Shown: positions 12,255 to 23,440 of the stretch, piece after piece
Numbering within the stretch: position 1 is the stretch's first letter
How the letters are laid out: each line of letters starts with the position of its first letter
Assembly: GCA_022410635.1 (NCBI GenBank)
Contig: JAJVDF010000238.1
Span: 1,247,366-1,311,365, forward strand
Source: Tretioscincus oriximinensis
Taxonomy: Eukaryota > Chordata > Lepidosauria > Squamata > Gymnophthalmidae
Direction of reading: 5' to 3'
DNA length: 64,000 nucleotides
Notes under the pieces: generated by a model
What the model was told of the DNA's origin: nothing
Databases searched by the model: none
What the model saw: the letters and a program-made list of their open reading frames with translations, nothing else
Made by a program: the position numbers and the translations under genes

Positions 12255-12781
12255 AAAAACTCAAAAAATTATGTGATCATTAGCCTGCTGGCAAAACCAC
12301 CGAAATCAAACCCATAAATCACTGTGCAAATATCATAGCANGTATTTGAAACCTATTCAAATATAGAAGAATCTCTAGTAGCCCAGAAAAATGAAGTAGC
12401 ATCACATGTCCACAGAGATTTCAACATGAACTGTGATGTTCCCAGAAGAGCTCATAGAGTGTAATAGGACAAGATATAACAGGACAAGAGTAAGTCGGGA
12501 GAGCAGGACATGTTTCAACCTGATGTCTTCCAGGCCTTCCTCAGTGGCCTCAAAGTCCCTAAAGATGCAGCTGTCCTAACTTTCATGATCACTTTTTATG
12601 AATGGTATAGGTTTTCTTATATAGAGATACCTTCTGTCGTTGTATCAGTGAGTAGATTCAGATTGTTCGTCCTTCATTTTGGACTGTCTATTGGGACTTT
12701 GAGGACTCATGGCTATATCTCAGATAGGGCTATCTGTATGGCAGGGTAGATACATTAAGGCCCCATTTAGGATCTGTCATA

Positions 12782-12946
12782 GGCCCCGTCCCCATTGAGC
12801 CTTCTTCTTGGCTATATCTCAGAATAGGAATGTGCCATCTACATGCTAGTGTAGACATGTGGGGGCTGCCACAGCCTACACTGGCATGTGGATGACCAAG
12901 CTCTGTACCGAGATATAACCCAGAATAAGGCTCAGTGGGGACAGGA
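12782..12946. mobile_element. Palindromic MITE 'GTCCCCACTGAGCC', copy 1
   Basis: The left arm runs CCCCATTGAGCC, GGCTATATCTCAGAATAGGA, CTACATGCTAGTGTA. The right arm is its inverse, ending GAATAAGGCTCAGTGGGGAC. The whole unit is nearly identical to 33386-33558, so the two are recent relatives. The superfamily is unresolved because the flanks give no convincing duplication. Confidence 0.8.
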
Positions 12947-13239
12947 TCAAAGTGTATGTAGTCTGCAGGCCCCTATTTCAAGAGCAAACCTCAGTACAGA
13001 AATTACTTTCGCATGCACCCAGATGCATGCCATGCCATATAGTGATGATTTGTTCCAATATCCACAAGACAACAAGTGTTAAGAACATCTGCTGATCTTA
13101 CTGGTCAGCAGCATCTAGGGCTAGTGCAAAATCCCTAGATATGCATTATTTGCACAGGCATGCTATGCTGAATTCCTGCACATGCACCATTTGCATGTGC
13201 ACGGTTGCCTTTTTTTATCAACTACACATGTGCGCTGCG

Positions 13240-13520
13240 CCTGTAATTTTATTTATTCGTTCATTTATTTATTTGCATTTCTATACAACCCTATACCCAA
13301 AGGTCTCAGGAGGATTGTTAACAAGGAATACAGAATTTACAAATTAAAACAACAACGCCTGGAAGTAGAGAAGGTAGAACTCTTTTTCAGCCAAAGGCCA
13401 GGTTAAAGAGGCTCGTCTTCAAAGGAGTTCTGAATGCATATAGAGATTGTGATTGATGTGTATTCTGGGGCAAGGCACTGCAGTAGTTGGTTCTCTGTTT
13501 TTTTAAAGGGGTGTATCTTT
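13240..13520 (-). mobile_element. SINE/LINE 3' region, minus orientation
   Basis: (TTTA)n followed by GCATTTCTATACAACCCTAT and CCCAAAGGTCTCAGG is the inverse of the shared GAGACCTTTGGGTATAG tail. A longer, LINE-3'-UTR-like stretch with AAAGGCCAGGTTAAAGAGGC follows. The 40826-41130 segment has a related layout. No coding sequence remains. Confidence 0.6.
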
Positions 13521-14108
13521 GTCTCAAGCTGCCCCCGTGCTAGGTTAGAATGAGTGGCAATCACACTGTCCCACCCCTATGGAAGCATGAAAAAACCAGA
13601 GTATGAATGCACCCTTAGTCCCCAAAGTGTTTACAAGACCGTTCTTTGCTCTGTGAAGGAGTGGCTGCCCTTTTCTTCATAACCAACAAAGCCTGGCTTT
13701 TCAGTACCACTACCTAAATTTTTTAACATATTGTATTCTTTGCAAAATGTGTCAGAAAAGTCTTTTAATGCAGGGAGCCCAGAAAGAAGTCAACATCGAG
13801 GTTGAAGAGGACTTGACAGCATTTAGCTAGCCATAAAAATGTCTCTCCTTGCACCCCTCCTTCCAATCACAATACTGGCGTCAGTTTGTCTCCTGAATCT
13901 GTTCTCTCCCCCCCACTCTCCCCGCTTCCTCGTTCTCCCTCCCTTCTGCAAGGATCTGGCTTGTAAACTAAGAGCATCGCTGATATTTTGGTACTGCTGG
14001 AGTGGGGGAAGAAACTGCTTTTGTTTCAGCGCTGATTACTTGCATCTTGCAAATTGTCGCCTGCTAGCAAGAATATTTTTAACTACAGCACTTAATTTGC
14101 ATTTTCAT
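13521..14108. other. Non-coding stretch
   Basis: No gene was recognised. A 133-codon open frame starting at 13839 has no recognisable domain and runs into the adjacent MITE, so it is treated as chance. Confidence 0.45.
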
Positions 14109-14109
14109 C

Positions 14110-14277
14110 GTCCCCTACACACCTATGGACACTCTATGGCCTGCCCCACTGGGCTATATCTCGGAATAGGAGCCTGCCATTCACAANCTAGCTCCTGCCA
14201 TAGTCTACATTGGCATGCGGAGGGCCAAGCTTTGTCCTGAGATATAGCCCAGAATAAGGTTCGGTGTGGACAGGGCC
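14110..14277. mobile_element. Palindromic MITE 'GTCCCCACTGAGCC', copy 2
   Basis: It contains GGGCTATATCTCGGAATAGG and AGCCTGCCATTCACA on the left. On the right it has the inverse, with GAGATATAGCCCAGAATAAG and GTGTGGACAGGGCC. The left terminus is decayed. Confidence 0.75.
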
Positions 14278-14683
14278 ATTATATCACTTTATAAGCAAGA
14301 AACATAAACTACAGGCACCTCCCTGTACCTTGACACCATTATTGAAGAAAGTATACAACATTTGACCAAAGTCAGGTAGATATTTTTTAACCCAACTTCA
14401 GTCCCCAAGACCTGGACTAACTTAGGGGGGGAAAGCAGTTTTCAGCTGTCCTGGTCATTGACGATCCCTGTTCACAAGCCAGCCATAGGGATGTCTCTCA
14501 ATCTGTTTCTGATAATCTCAGAACACATCAGTGATGCCCGATTTGCAAGAAAATAAACTTTATTACTTTCTAGTAATTGCTCACCATCCTGCAGTTGATT
14601 GGCCTCGATATGATAAGGCCACGATTATGCCAGTCATGCTGTCCTTTTTGTGTTTACTCAGCAGTAAAGCAGACATCGTTCAT

Positions 14684-14769
14684 TTATCCCAGTATAGCTG
14701 GATATTCTGGAATAAAGCAGTCCAGAAAGTTGGGACATTTATTCCCAAATATCCAACTATAGTGAAATA
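14684..14769. mobile_element. Mini-palindrome MITE 'GGAATAAAGC', copy 1
   Basis: AGTATAGCTGGATATTCTGG on the left is inverted as AAATATCCAACTATAG on the right, with GGAATAAAGCAGTCCAG in the centre. Two further copies lie within 700 bp (15061 and 15323). Confidence 0.7.
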
Positions 14770-14845
14770 ATATTGTCTGAGTCAATTATTCTCTCATTTT
14801 GCAGACACACTGTTAGTATTTTTAACTGTGCTATTTTAATTGTTG

Positions 14846-14846
<1 letters not shown>

Positions 14847-14907
<61 letters not shown>
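14847..14907. repeat. (TA)n microsatellite, about 61 nt
   Basis: This is an uninterrupted TA dinucleotide run. It generates spurious alternating Tyr-Ile open frames on both strands. Confidence 0.97.
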
Positions 14908-14909
<2 letters not shown>

Positions 14910-14911
14910 CT

Positions 14912-14985
14912 ATGATCTGTGCCCTCAGACTCTTGGGTATAGACTGAAATATAAGTAAATAAATAAATAAATAAATAAATAAAAG
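14912..14985 (+). mobile_element. SINE 3' tail with (AAAT)n
   Basis: The string from 14917 (GTGCCCTCAGACTCTTGGG) through TATAGACTGAAATATAAGTA and eight AAAT units is a degenerate copy of the shared SINE 3' end. The (TA)n array lies immediately 5' of it. Confidence 0.6.
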
Positions 14986-15060
14986 ATGCCTGAATGCAAA
15001 GTCTCATGCAATTCGATGCTGCGTCCATCCATGTTCTGGAATGACATCCAAAGATGTCAC

Positions 15061-15148
15061 TTCTTAATTCCGCTATAGTTGGATAGCCTGGAATAAAGCA
15101 GTCCAGACTGTGCTTTATTCTGGAACATCCAGGTAGAGTGGAATGATG
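15061..15148. mobile_element. Mini-palindrome MITE 'GGAATAAAGC', copy 2
   Basis: GCTATAGTTGGATAGCCTGG, then GGAATAAAGCAGTCCAGACTG, then the inverse TTATTCTGGAACATCCAGG. It is the same family as 14684 and 15323. Confidence 0.7.
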
Positions 15149-15195
15149 CCCTGAACACACGCAGGCTTATTCTTGGTAACATCTTGGGGCAGCAC

Positions 15196-15295
15196 TTGGC
15201 CATCCATATCTATATGTATAACACACATTAACGTGTGGATGGCAGGCTCCTATTCCGAGGTATAGCCCAGGATAAGGCTCCCTGTGGACAGGGCC
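15196..15295. mobile_element. Palindromic MITE 'GTCCCCACTGAGCC', half copy
   Basis: The right arm remains: GGATGGCAGGCTCCTATTCC, GAGGTATAGCCCAGGATAAG, CCTGTGGACAGGGCC. The left arm is lost or reduced to TTGGCCATCCATAT. Confidence 0.65.
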
Positions 15296-15322
15296 TAAGT
15301 GAAGGTGCATCCAGGCAATGTT

Positions 15323-15436
15323 CCTTTATTNCGTTAAAGTTGGATTTGAGGGAATAAAGCACGGATAACCTGGAATGAAGGAATCAGGACCCTGCTCTTT
15401 NCCCCCCCCGGAATATCCAACTGTAGCGGAGTTAAG
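15323..15436. mobile_element. Mini-palindrome MITE 'GGAATAAAGC', copy 3
   Basis: GTTAAAGTTGGATTTGAGGG and GGAATAAAGCACGGATAACC lead to the inverse end GGAATATCCAACTGTAGCGG. It abuts the left edge of the CpG island. Confidence 0.65.
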
Positions 15437-16460
15437 TTCGTGATGCAGCTTGGGGGCCCCACAAAAGTAGGAGTGGAGACGCAGCAGACGGTCTGCAGCG
15501 AGCGACGGAGCGTTCAGGGCCCTCCGGGACGCTCCGGGCGGAGGTTTTCCAATGCCTGGGGAGATACGAAAGCGGCAGGAGATGCTAATTGCCAGAAGGA
15601 AGCAGGCGGGCGGCTGCCCAAGCCTCTCCCTCCCCACCCCCGTCCCCAGGGGCCGGTGCAAGCTTAGCACCTTCCACCGGCGGTGCGGCGCGATGCGTCC
15701 AAGCAAAACTGCAAAGCATAAAAATAAACTTTGCCGCCAGCCTGGAAAGGGCGCTAAGTTCTGCCCGGCGGCCGCCGCCGCCTGACCCGCCAACAGCAGC
15801 CCCGCCGGGCCGACCAGCGCAGGGAGAAGGAGCCTGCAAGTGGCGCGCCTGAAAGTTCCCCCGGGCGCCGTCGAGCGCGCGAGGCGCCTCCTGCCGCCGC
15901 CGCCGCCGCCGCCTCTTACCTGCCTTCCCCTCCACAGCAGCGCCGGCGGCCGCTCCGCTTCCCCGCGTGTGCCCGGGCCTCTGGCGGGGCTTCCCTGTCT
16001 TCTTTCGATGCCCCTTTGGCTTCCCCTCGTGCAAAGGAAAGGGACGCGGCGGAGGCAGGCAGAGGCCGCCGGCGCAGGAGCCAAAGGAACCGAGCGAGCA
16101 GCCTCAGCTCAGCCGGCGGCGTCAGTCAGGCGGGAGCCACCGCGCTTGTATTAGTGCGCCGACCTGGAACGCGGCCAGGAATCCCTTCTGGCTGCCTGGC
16201 TGGGCGGCGGGCGGAGGGAGGAGGGAGCCTGGCAGCTCGTCTGGGAGCGCGCCTCGCCTTCCCCCTCCGGCCCGCCCGGCCGCTTGGCAGGAGAAAAGGC
16301 GGGAGGGGAGCCGGGAGAAGCACCTTCCCCCGCCCTTCCCCGGGCGCCCAGGGGAGGCCCGCCACGCACCGCTGGAGGGTGTGAAACCGTCCCTGGGACG
16401 GAGGCCTCCTTTTAAAGAGGTTAACTGGGGTGTTCGTGTGAACCGCCCGGAGACCTTCCG
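15437..16460 (-). promoter_or_regulatory. CpG island; probable leftward promoter
   Basis: About 1 kb of strongly GC- and CpG-rich unique sequence stands out from the AT-rich surroundings. It contains GC-box-like runs (for example GGGGGCGG-type and CCCCGCCC stretches near 16320-16340) and a (CCG)n run at 15895-15911. A good splice donor lies on the minus strand and none was found on the plus strand, so transcription probably goes left. By human gene order, where ARHGAP31 is head-to-head with B4GALT4, this is a candidate ARHGAP31 promoter. That naming is inference. Confidence 0.65.
15920..16150 (-). other. Candidate first (5' UTR) exon, leftward gene; ARHGAP31 by synteny
   Basis: On the minus strand the sequence GGGGAAGGCAG|GTAAGAGG gives a near-consensus splice donor, with the exon ending at 15920 and GT at 15919-15918. 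The upstream boundary is a guess within the CpG island. No frame reads into a peptide I recognise as the N terminus of ARHGAP31, so the exon is probably untranslated. The long open frames through the island result from its low stop-codon density. The neighbouring divergent gene, B4GALT4, makes ARHGAP31 (a Rho-family GTPase-activating protein) the best guess. Confidence 0.4.
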
Positions 16461-16482
16461 GCATAGGGCGGTATAGAAATGT

Positions 16483-16507
<25 letters not shown>
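16440..16507 (+). mobile_element. SINE 3' tail with (AAAT)n
   Basis: ACCGCCCGGAGACCTTCCGG and ATAGGGCGGTATAGAAATG followed by AAAT units is the shared SINE tail. It probably seeded the compound microsatellite that follows directly. Confidence 0.65.
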
Positions 16508-16779
<272 letters not shown>

Positions 16780-16799
16780 GTGAGTAAAGACAGATTATT

Positions 16800-17260
16800 T
16801 TCTCTATTGCAGAACACTAGGACCAGAGAGCATCCCTTGAGGTTGATGGGAAGAAGAGTGAGGACAGATAAGGGGAAGTATTTTATTTTTTCACTCAGGG
16901 GGTCATCTGTCTGTGGAATTTAGTTCCAGAAGGGGTGGGTTATCTAGCAGCCTGGATAGCTTCAAGACAGGATTAGACAGGTTCATGAATGTCTAGGATG
17001 GATGTCTTAGTACTGCCTCAGAGACAGAGCAACAGGCAGGACTCCGGAAGTACGGTCTGCAGGGGGTTAAGGGGAAGGATGGGCTTCTTCTGCTTGAGGT
17101 GCCCTGAGACCTTCAGCTATAGGGCAGGGTATANGAATAAATAAATAAATAACAATAGGTAGGGCCACTGTGTGAGGCAGAATGCTGGATTATATGGGAT
17201 GTGGTCTAATTCAGCAGGGGTCCCCTTGGGTTCTCTTCTGTTCTTATCTTTCTCCAGTCC
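16800..17260 (+). mobile_element. CR1-like LINE tail, interrupted by a SINE tail
   Basis: The + strand matches the same CR1-like tail as 54236-54612: GGAAGAAGAGTGAGGACAG, GGAATTTAGTTCCAGAAGGG, TCAAGACAGGATTAGACAGG. It continues to AGGCAGAATGCTGGATTAT and ends near TGTTCTTATC. A SINE-type 3' tail (about 17072-17152, CCTGAGACCTTCAGC with (AAAT)n) is inserted within it. The ORF2 remnant is decayed. Confidence 0.75.
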
Positions 17261-18095
17261 AGCTGCAATTTGTAGTAAGAACATCTCCCATAGCACCTTG
17301 GAGACTAACAAGAAAAAGGGAGGCAGCAGACCCAATTGTATAGTTAAGATGACTTTTTCTTTACCAAATAAAAACCAGGATAAAACTTTGCGCTTTTAAT
17401 AGGTGTAAAAAAAGTGCTGCATCTATAAATTGCATCTGTTGAAAATTCCTCCCTTCTATATCCATTAAGGAAGGCACAAATGGTGCTGTCACCAAGAGCC
17501 GGTCTTTCGACTGAGAGAGNCAGTTTCAAGGGCCTGTGCCGGANATGGAGAGGGATGAGAGCCCTCTACTGGCCTTCAGTTCTAGCCAACTCAGCTATTC
17601 AACAGAAAGTAGATTTGTAATCTACAATTCAATTAGATAAATGAATACCACCTGACAGGGAAAATAGAACAGATACATGCCTTTGAGCAAAAATTGACCT
17701 TGTAAGCCACTCAGGTTCCTTCAGGTGAGAAGGACAGGGTATAAAAACCAGATTCTTCTACCTGGGTTGCATTGTCGAGACTTAGCAAAAAGAAGTCACA
17801 TTAAAAGGCTTTTCAAAGGCTTCTCATGTGGACAGAGCTAGGACAGGAACACTGGTGGCCACACACTATTACCTCCAAGCCACAGATGACAGAGTTTCTC
17901 AGAATAAGGCCCAGTGCAGAAAGAACCTATGTGCATAATTTACAGATTTTATTTATAAAGTTCCAAAAAGACCCCTCCTCCTTGAAAATAATACCTAGAC
18001 TATTACAAAGTCCATATTTACCCATTTAAGGTCTAATCTTGTTTTAGTCCAGTTTTTTGTAGTGAAAAAACAGTACAGCAAAGTGAAAAGTAACT
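17261..18095. other. Non-coding stretch
   Basis: No gene or clear repeat was recognised. Confidence 0.45.
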
Positions 18096-18111
18096 TTCTT
18101 GATGTATGGAA

Positions 18112-18290
18112 TTTACAGGGCACATTTCTTGAAACTGTTAGGCAGAAGAGTGAGGACTGACAAGGGAAGGTGTTTTTTCATCCAGAGGGTCAATGGCCTT
18201 TGGAATTTACTTCCAGAAGAGGTGGGGATAACTAGCAGCCTAGATAGCGTAAAGACAGGATTAGACAGATTCACAGAAACCAAGTGTATT
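18112..18290 (+). mobile_element. CR1-like LINE ORF2 C-terminal fragment
   Basis: Frame + reads HFLKLLGRRVRTDKGRCFF, IQRVNGLWNLLPEEVGITSS and DSVKTGLDRFTETK, the C-terminal end of a CR1/L2-clade reverse transcriptase. It is one of the least interrupted peptide remnants of this family in the window but covers only about 60 residues. It has lost its 3' UTR. Confidence 0.85.
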
Positions 18291-19130
18291 AAATATGTTC
18301 CTATCTTATCCACAGTTGGACTTTTTTTAAATTACCGTAGATAATGCTCAAATAAAACAGCTTGTCCGTATGTTTGTCCCATTGCTTTCTTATTTATTTT
18401 GCTGTAACATCAACTATTTCCAGAGACAGGGCAGTGCCAACTCAAATGCTAGAAAATGGGGTATAATAAAAGAAGAGCTCTTTGGACTATTGGATTGTCA
18501 CTATATATTTTTATTGCCAATTCTGGATGGGAAAAGGCATTTAGAAGATCAAATTATTAGGGAGATTAGTATTTGGCTTCATGTGCCACATTAACTTGAT
18601 TGGCTCTGGGAATTTGACTGAGAAAGAAGGACAATACAGTATTTCTTACATTTTCATGCTGCCAAATGTCTTGNGCAAATTTTGGTTAGTCTCTCTCATT
18701 CAACAAAGAGAGCATTCATAAGCACCTTTTAAAAAACGAACAAATGTGGCATACGTTTTTGTGGGCTGGAGGCCATTTTATGAGCTCTATGAAGTGTATA
18801 TGTTCTTTAGGGGCAGTGTGGTTGTTGGCCAAAGAGAATTTCACTGTGAAAAGTACAGAGTTGACAATATACGGTATGTGTGTGTGAAGGCTCTTATGAC
18901 ATGTCAGGTTGTTAATTAATCTAATTTTAGGATTTTATAAACATATTGCTTCTAATGAGAAGTTTTAGACCTAGAGCTCTGCTCATACACACTTTTCCAG
19001 TCCTGAAGAATGACAATCAGTTTTTTTTCTGGACTGAACTCCATTCTTCCATAACAAAGATGAACTGAAGGAGGTTTAAAATATCATTGCGACCGCAATG
19101 CATGTGAAGCTNCAAATCAAATGTTCCACA
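18291..19130. other. Non-coding stretch
   Basis: I see no gene or repeat boundary here. An open frame at 18370-18594 has no recognisable domain. Confidence 0.45.
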
Positions 19131-19134
19131 CTGA

Positions 19135-19548
19135 GGTGGGATCCACACAAGGTTTCTCTACTGGGTTGGTAATGTCATCTTGATGCCTCCGCCATACAAG
19201 GAAGCGGAGCTTCCACTGCCTCCCTGGGACCCACCTGGGAAAAGCTCACTTTTTGTGAAAGGAGCGGTTGCTGATGTTCTCCGACATCAGCACGAAATGC
19301 TTCTCATTCTAAAGGGAAGCTGCCTGGAGCCCTGTCTGGCATGCCCTTGCGAGGCTTGGGATTCTATGAGAAGATACCAGCCAATCATGACTGCAAAACT
19401 GCAGCTGGTTGATATGCGCAGTATCCACGTCCCCCCTTTGTATGCCTCCATGTGGATTTTTAAGGTAATATGAACGGATGGGGGATTGGGTTATGCTGGG
19501 TTTAAACCCCAGTTCAACTTTTACCCTGTGGTGTAGAAGGGACCTTAG
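19135..19548. mobile_element. Candidate DNA element of moderate GC
   Basis: The ends CTGAGGTGGGATCCACACA and (inverted) GTGGTGTAGAAGGGACCTTAG are weak inverted termini with about 14 of 20 positions matching. The GC content is above the surroundings. There is no target duplication, so this is only a candidate. It contains the short inverted pair GCTGATGTTCTCCGACATCAGC. Confidence 0.3.
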
Positions 19549-20142
19549 ACTTGCANCAAAGTTACATAAAAGGATTATAATATTCCTTTGATGATAACAA
19601 ATAATTTGCTTTTGGTAACCAGTTAATGTATNTAGCTGGGTAACCAGACTTGGACCTCAAATGAAATTGTTTATCAGTTGTAATGTAAATTAAAATCAAG
19701 TCATGATCCCAGAATCTCACAGAGGCCAGGATCTTGATCTGTACAGTAAAGAACCAAAACAGACTCAATGATNTTAAACACAGTAGATATGACAGAAGCC
19801 CACTGATTAAATCCTCAAGCTTTAGGTCTTACAAAATGAAATATGAGGTTCTCACAGCTACTTGCTACTACCTTAATTTAATGAACTATGTGTCTCCCAA
19901 CCTTCTACAAAACTACTTCACAGCAGAGGTAGTCAACAGAAGTCCAAGAAGTCTAAAAGACAAGATACATTCTCTAAANAAGGGAATGGAGACTGGAATT
20001 TGGTGGATGGATCAGTTCACTTGAACTAACCCCAAATCCCAAAGTTAGCTAGCAAAAAAACTGTTTAATTTGAATCATTGTGACTATTCTCCCAAAGGTA
20101 TTATTGGAATATTAATATCTAGCATGGATTGATGAGAGATCT

Positions 20143-20640
20143 GAACGTAAGAACGTAAGATAAGAATGTAAGAGGAGCCCTGCTTAATCAGGCCACTGTC
20201 CATCTAGTCCAACACTCTGTCTCAACAGTAGCCCCCCAATTGCACCTGGAATCTGAACAGAAGGTGGCAGTTTTCAACTCCCTATAAATGGTATTTCAGG
20301 AATATTGCCTGTTGCTCCATCCCAGAGCCAGTATCAAGAGATACATCCTAGTAGCTATTTATAACCTTGGCTTCCATGAATTTGTCTAATCTTGTCTTAA
20401 AGGTATACAGGGTTCTAGTTACCACCACCTCTTCTGGAAGTAAATGACCAATGACTTTCTTGATGAAATAAATACTTCCCCTTGTCTCTCCTTACTCTTC
20501 TTCCCATCAGTTTCAAGAAACACTCCCTGCTCCCAGTGTAGTGTGACAGAGAAAACATATTTTCTGTATTCACTGTATCTGTCCCATTTTTTCTTCTATG
20601 AATAAATGCAACTGTGACTGATTTAAGACTACCTTTCATT
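20143..20640 (-). mobile_element. CR1-like LINE, 3' UTR and ORF2 tail
   Basis: The + strand shows the inverse tail GAACGTAAGAACGTAAG followed by GAGCCCTGCTTAATCAGGCC. Further in, the minus strand reads SLSHYTGSRECFLKLMGRRV and RRDKGKYLFHQ. The 3' terminal octamer-like repeat (ACGTAAGA)n is the family's tail. It is 5'-truncated near 20640. Confidence 0.85.
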
Positions 20641-21300
20641 TGTGAATCAAANTAAAGTTATTCCACTAAAATATCTGGAAACTGGTGTACCAAAGTTCTG
20701 AAATGTTTCTGGGACTTTTTTTTATTTTAAAAAAATCTCATTTGTTCATGACTTCAGTGTGATGTGTTTCTGTAGCCAGACTACTGGTATTCTTTGTAGC
20801 ATTTTCATAGTTTTGTATTCTTTGTTATGGACATAGGAAAAGATTTTGTATGTAATGGATATGCAATTACATACTTATTTTTCACTGCTTTCAAAGAGCC
20901 CACTCATCTTTGAGGTTTGAGCAAAGCTGCATTTGAAAACCAAAAATTCCTGTGTTTGGGGAGTTGTCTCTCAGCAATCAAATTCACTGAAATTTAATGG
21001 ATATTAGTCTGCAGTATGCAAAAGATGGAAAGTGCTGGTCCTTGTTGGAGCAAATCAGTCACTTTGAGCTCTCCATGGTGCTGTAACACCCACCCTTATT
21101 TCAGTGCCTCATCCTCCTCTCTAGCAATCTGGGATTGGTGTATCTTAAATAAANAGTAGTCTTCCTTTGTCAGTTTGTATCCCAAACCAATGCCAGCCAC
21201 CTCTATTTCAAAACATAGATCTTTACCCTTTAGTCCTTCAAAGCACCAATTCATGTTAGCATTGGTTTGCAAGGGAATAGATACAGATTAGATATTAGAA
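20641..21300. other. Non-coding stretch
   Basis: No gene or repeat was recognised. Confidence 0.45.
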
Positions 21301-22100
21301 NTTTTTTTTTGAAATGTTATGTTTATTAAGTTTTACATATATATATGGACCAAACATAAAAACAATAAACAATAAAAAAGATAAAAAATACAATGAACAA
21401 TAAACAATAGACAATAAAAATTCAAGAAAAAGAAAAGAAAAAAACTATGACAATAACAATAACAACAATAAAAACTAACATGAAACATAGAAACACTCCC
21501 CTCCCCTTGGATACATAGATGGTGATGGTCATGTGTGTTTATAACATATGTCTTTGTGTAAGCAGCATCAAAACTGATTGGACCAAGAAAGAATTGTTAG
21601 ACGTAAACAAAGCAAAAGCAATAAACTTTGACCGTCTCTGTCCATGGACTCTTGATTTGAATTGCCAACATACGAAGCCTATTTTCCTGAAAGTAAACAT
21701 TCCTCAGAATTCTATCATATACTCCCAACATGCTTCAGTTGTCCATTTCGTCTTATTCTTCCAATCTCTTGCAATGACCATTTTCCCAACTCAGATTGCG
21801 TAATTGACTATAAAGGCACCGTTAGTATTTAAATTTAACTTATCAGTATAATTGAACAGTAGTATCTTTATAACTACTGAAATACGGTTCTGTATAATAC
21901 TATATATTTGTGACATTGTAGCTCGCCAGAATTCGCCTACTACTGTACACTCAATCCACATACGTGTGTAATAACCTCTTAGTTGGCAACTATGCCAACA
22001 CAGAGGAGATATATTTAACATGTGCAAGAGCTGGGCTGGAGTTCTATACCTCTTTGATACCAGTTTTAGAAAAATACTTTCTGACAGGAAGGGCAATCAA
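21301..22100 (-). mobile_element. L1-like LINE, 3' end with poly(A)
   Basis: On the minus strand, 22096-21791 reads KRYRTPAQLLHMLNISPLCW, then HSCQLRGYYTRMWIEC and VVGEFWR. This is the L1 ORF2 C-terminal zinc-knuckle region (CW..C...MW.EC...FW). An A-rich 3' UTR follows, with AATAAA about 20 nt before a poly(A) run that appears on the + strand as T's at 21302-21311. It is 5'-truncated near 22100. It is related to the L1 fragment at 46800-47490. Confidence 0.85.
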
Positions 22101-22960
22101 TCAGTGGATCAGACTACCACAGTTGGTGTTGAACTTTCTTTTGATTGAAGTTGCCAAATATGGAGGTTCCTTTCAATTCTGTGATCCTATTATTATATGT
22201 TTGNCTTCAAGACTGGCAATATAAGAAGTAATTATATACTAAGCAGAGCACATTGGCACAACTACTTTAATATTGTTTTCAAAATGGTTTGAAATTAGTT
22301 TTTTTCCAGCTCCATTAGAACGATGTTGGAATTTGAACCAGGGACTTTCTGTACACAATATAAATGTCATTTCAGTGAACAACAGAGCATCACATAGACC
22401 ATCTGGTATGACGAATAGCTACTGCTTTCTCCCTTCGTCATCTGATTTTCCCTGTCAGTCTCCTATGTGAACCCAACCCTGTTCCTCCCTGCCTCAAGGG
22501 GCAAATGCATAACAAGCGTCAACCCAACTTACAATGAGAAATCCGACAGACCACTTCATACAGCTGTTTGGGTTGTGATTTGGCACCAGTTTGTCATCAC
22601 ACTCCAGTTGATCATGCAGGTGAGTCAGATCCTAACTGCCACCATCCTGTTTCCTCTGTAGCAACCTCAGAGCAAAGACTTAGTACTACAGTACCAGTTG
22701 AAAGTTTGGATATATACTTTTCATGCAATGTTTTTTTCCTTCTTTTTGTAATTTTCTAAATTGAAAATTCAAAATCAATTGATGAATGCAGTCAAAGCAA
22801 GCAGTAAGGACTGGATTACATTCTACATATATAAAATTAGTGTGGGCGCATGCGCACCCCAGAACTGATGTTTGCCTTGGGTGATACAGAATTTAGTTGC
22901 AGCCTTGGTAGTCCTTTCTATGTTCTTAAAAGCATGTTAAGAAATATTATTATTCCTTGA
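22101..22960. other. Non-coding stretch
   Basis: No gene or clear repeat was recognised. Confidence 0.45.
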
Positions 22961-23440
22961 ATCCCCCCCTTTTTGTATGAAACAGATTCTAGAACTTTTT
23001 TTTGTCATATCTATCTGCCTATCTATCTTTACACCCGCCCCTCATTCTGTTATTTCCTTCCTTTTCTGTCTCCCATCTGTTTCTCTATCTTCCTTTTTTC
23101 TTTCAATTTTTATGTTCCTCTCTCTTAATTTTTTTTTTCCTCTGTCTTTTCCTGTTTTTTATTTCTTTTCCTCTCTCATACAACCTTTCCCCCCCTCTTT
23201 TTTATTCTTTCTCTCTTCTCCATTCCCACCCTTTTCCTCTCTCACACACAAATTTTCTTTGCCGCCTTTTCTTCCCACTTTCACTCCCTTTTTGCCTATT
23301 CCTCTCCCACTCCACCTTTTCACCCTGTGTCTCTTGCTTTCATCCTTCGCACCTCCTATAGTTCCTTTCCCTTTCCTTTCTGTCACTGCTTTACTCACAT
23401 TTTCTTCCCTTCCTTTTCCTTCATCAAGCTAGAGCTATTT
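22960..23440. repeat. Long pyrimidine-rich tract
   Basis: About 480 nt of the + strand are overwhelmingly T and C, mixing TTCC, CTTT and TCTC motifs without a fixed unit. It creates a 151-codon Phe/Leu/Ser/Pro-rich frame that I treat as compositional. The bias continues more weakly to about 23700. Confidence 0.85.

Noticed and set aside
14847..14985. Palindromic (TA)n as an origin or cruciform element
   Set aside because: A plain dinucleotide microsatellite joined to a SINE tail explains it.
15326..16084. 252-codon minus-strand open frame in the CpG island
   Set aside because: It crosses the splice donor at 15919, runs into a MITE, is low complexity (Ala/Gly/Arg/Pro) and has competing long frames on both strands, as expected where stop codons are rare.
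22977..23432. 151-codon Phe/Leu/Ser-rich frame resembling membrane segments
   Set aside because: Its composition follows from the pyrimidine tract. There is no splice context and the overlapping frame looks equally 'hydrophobic'.
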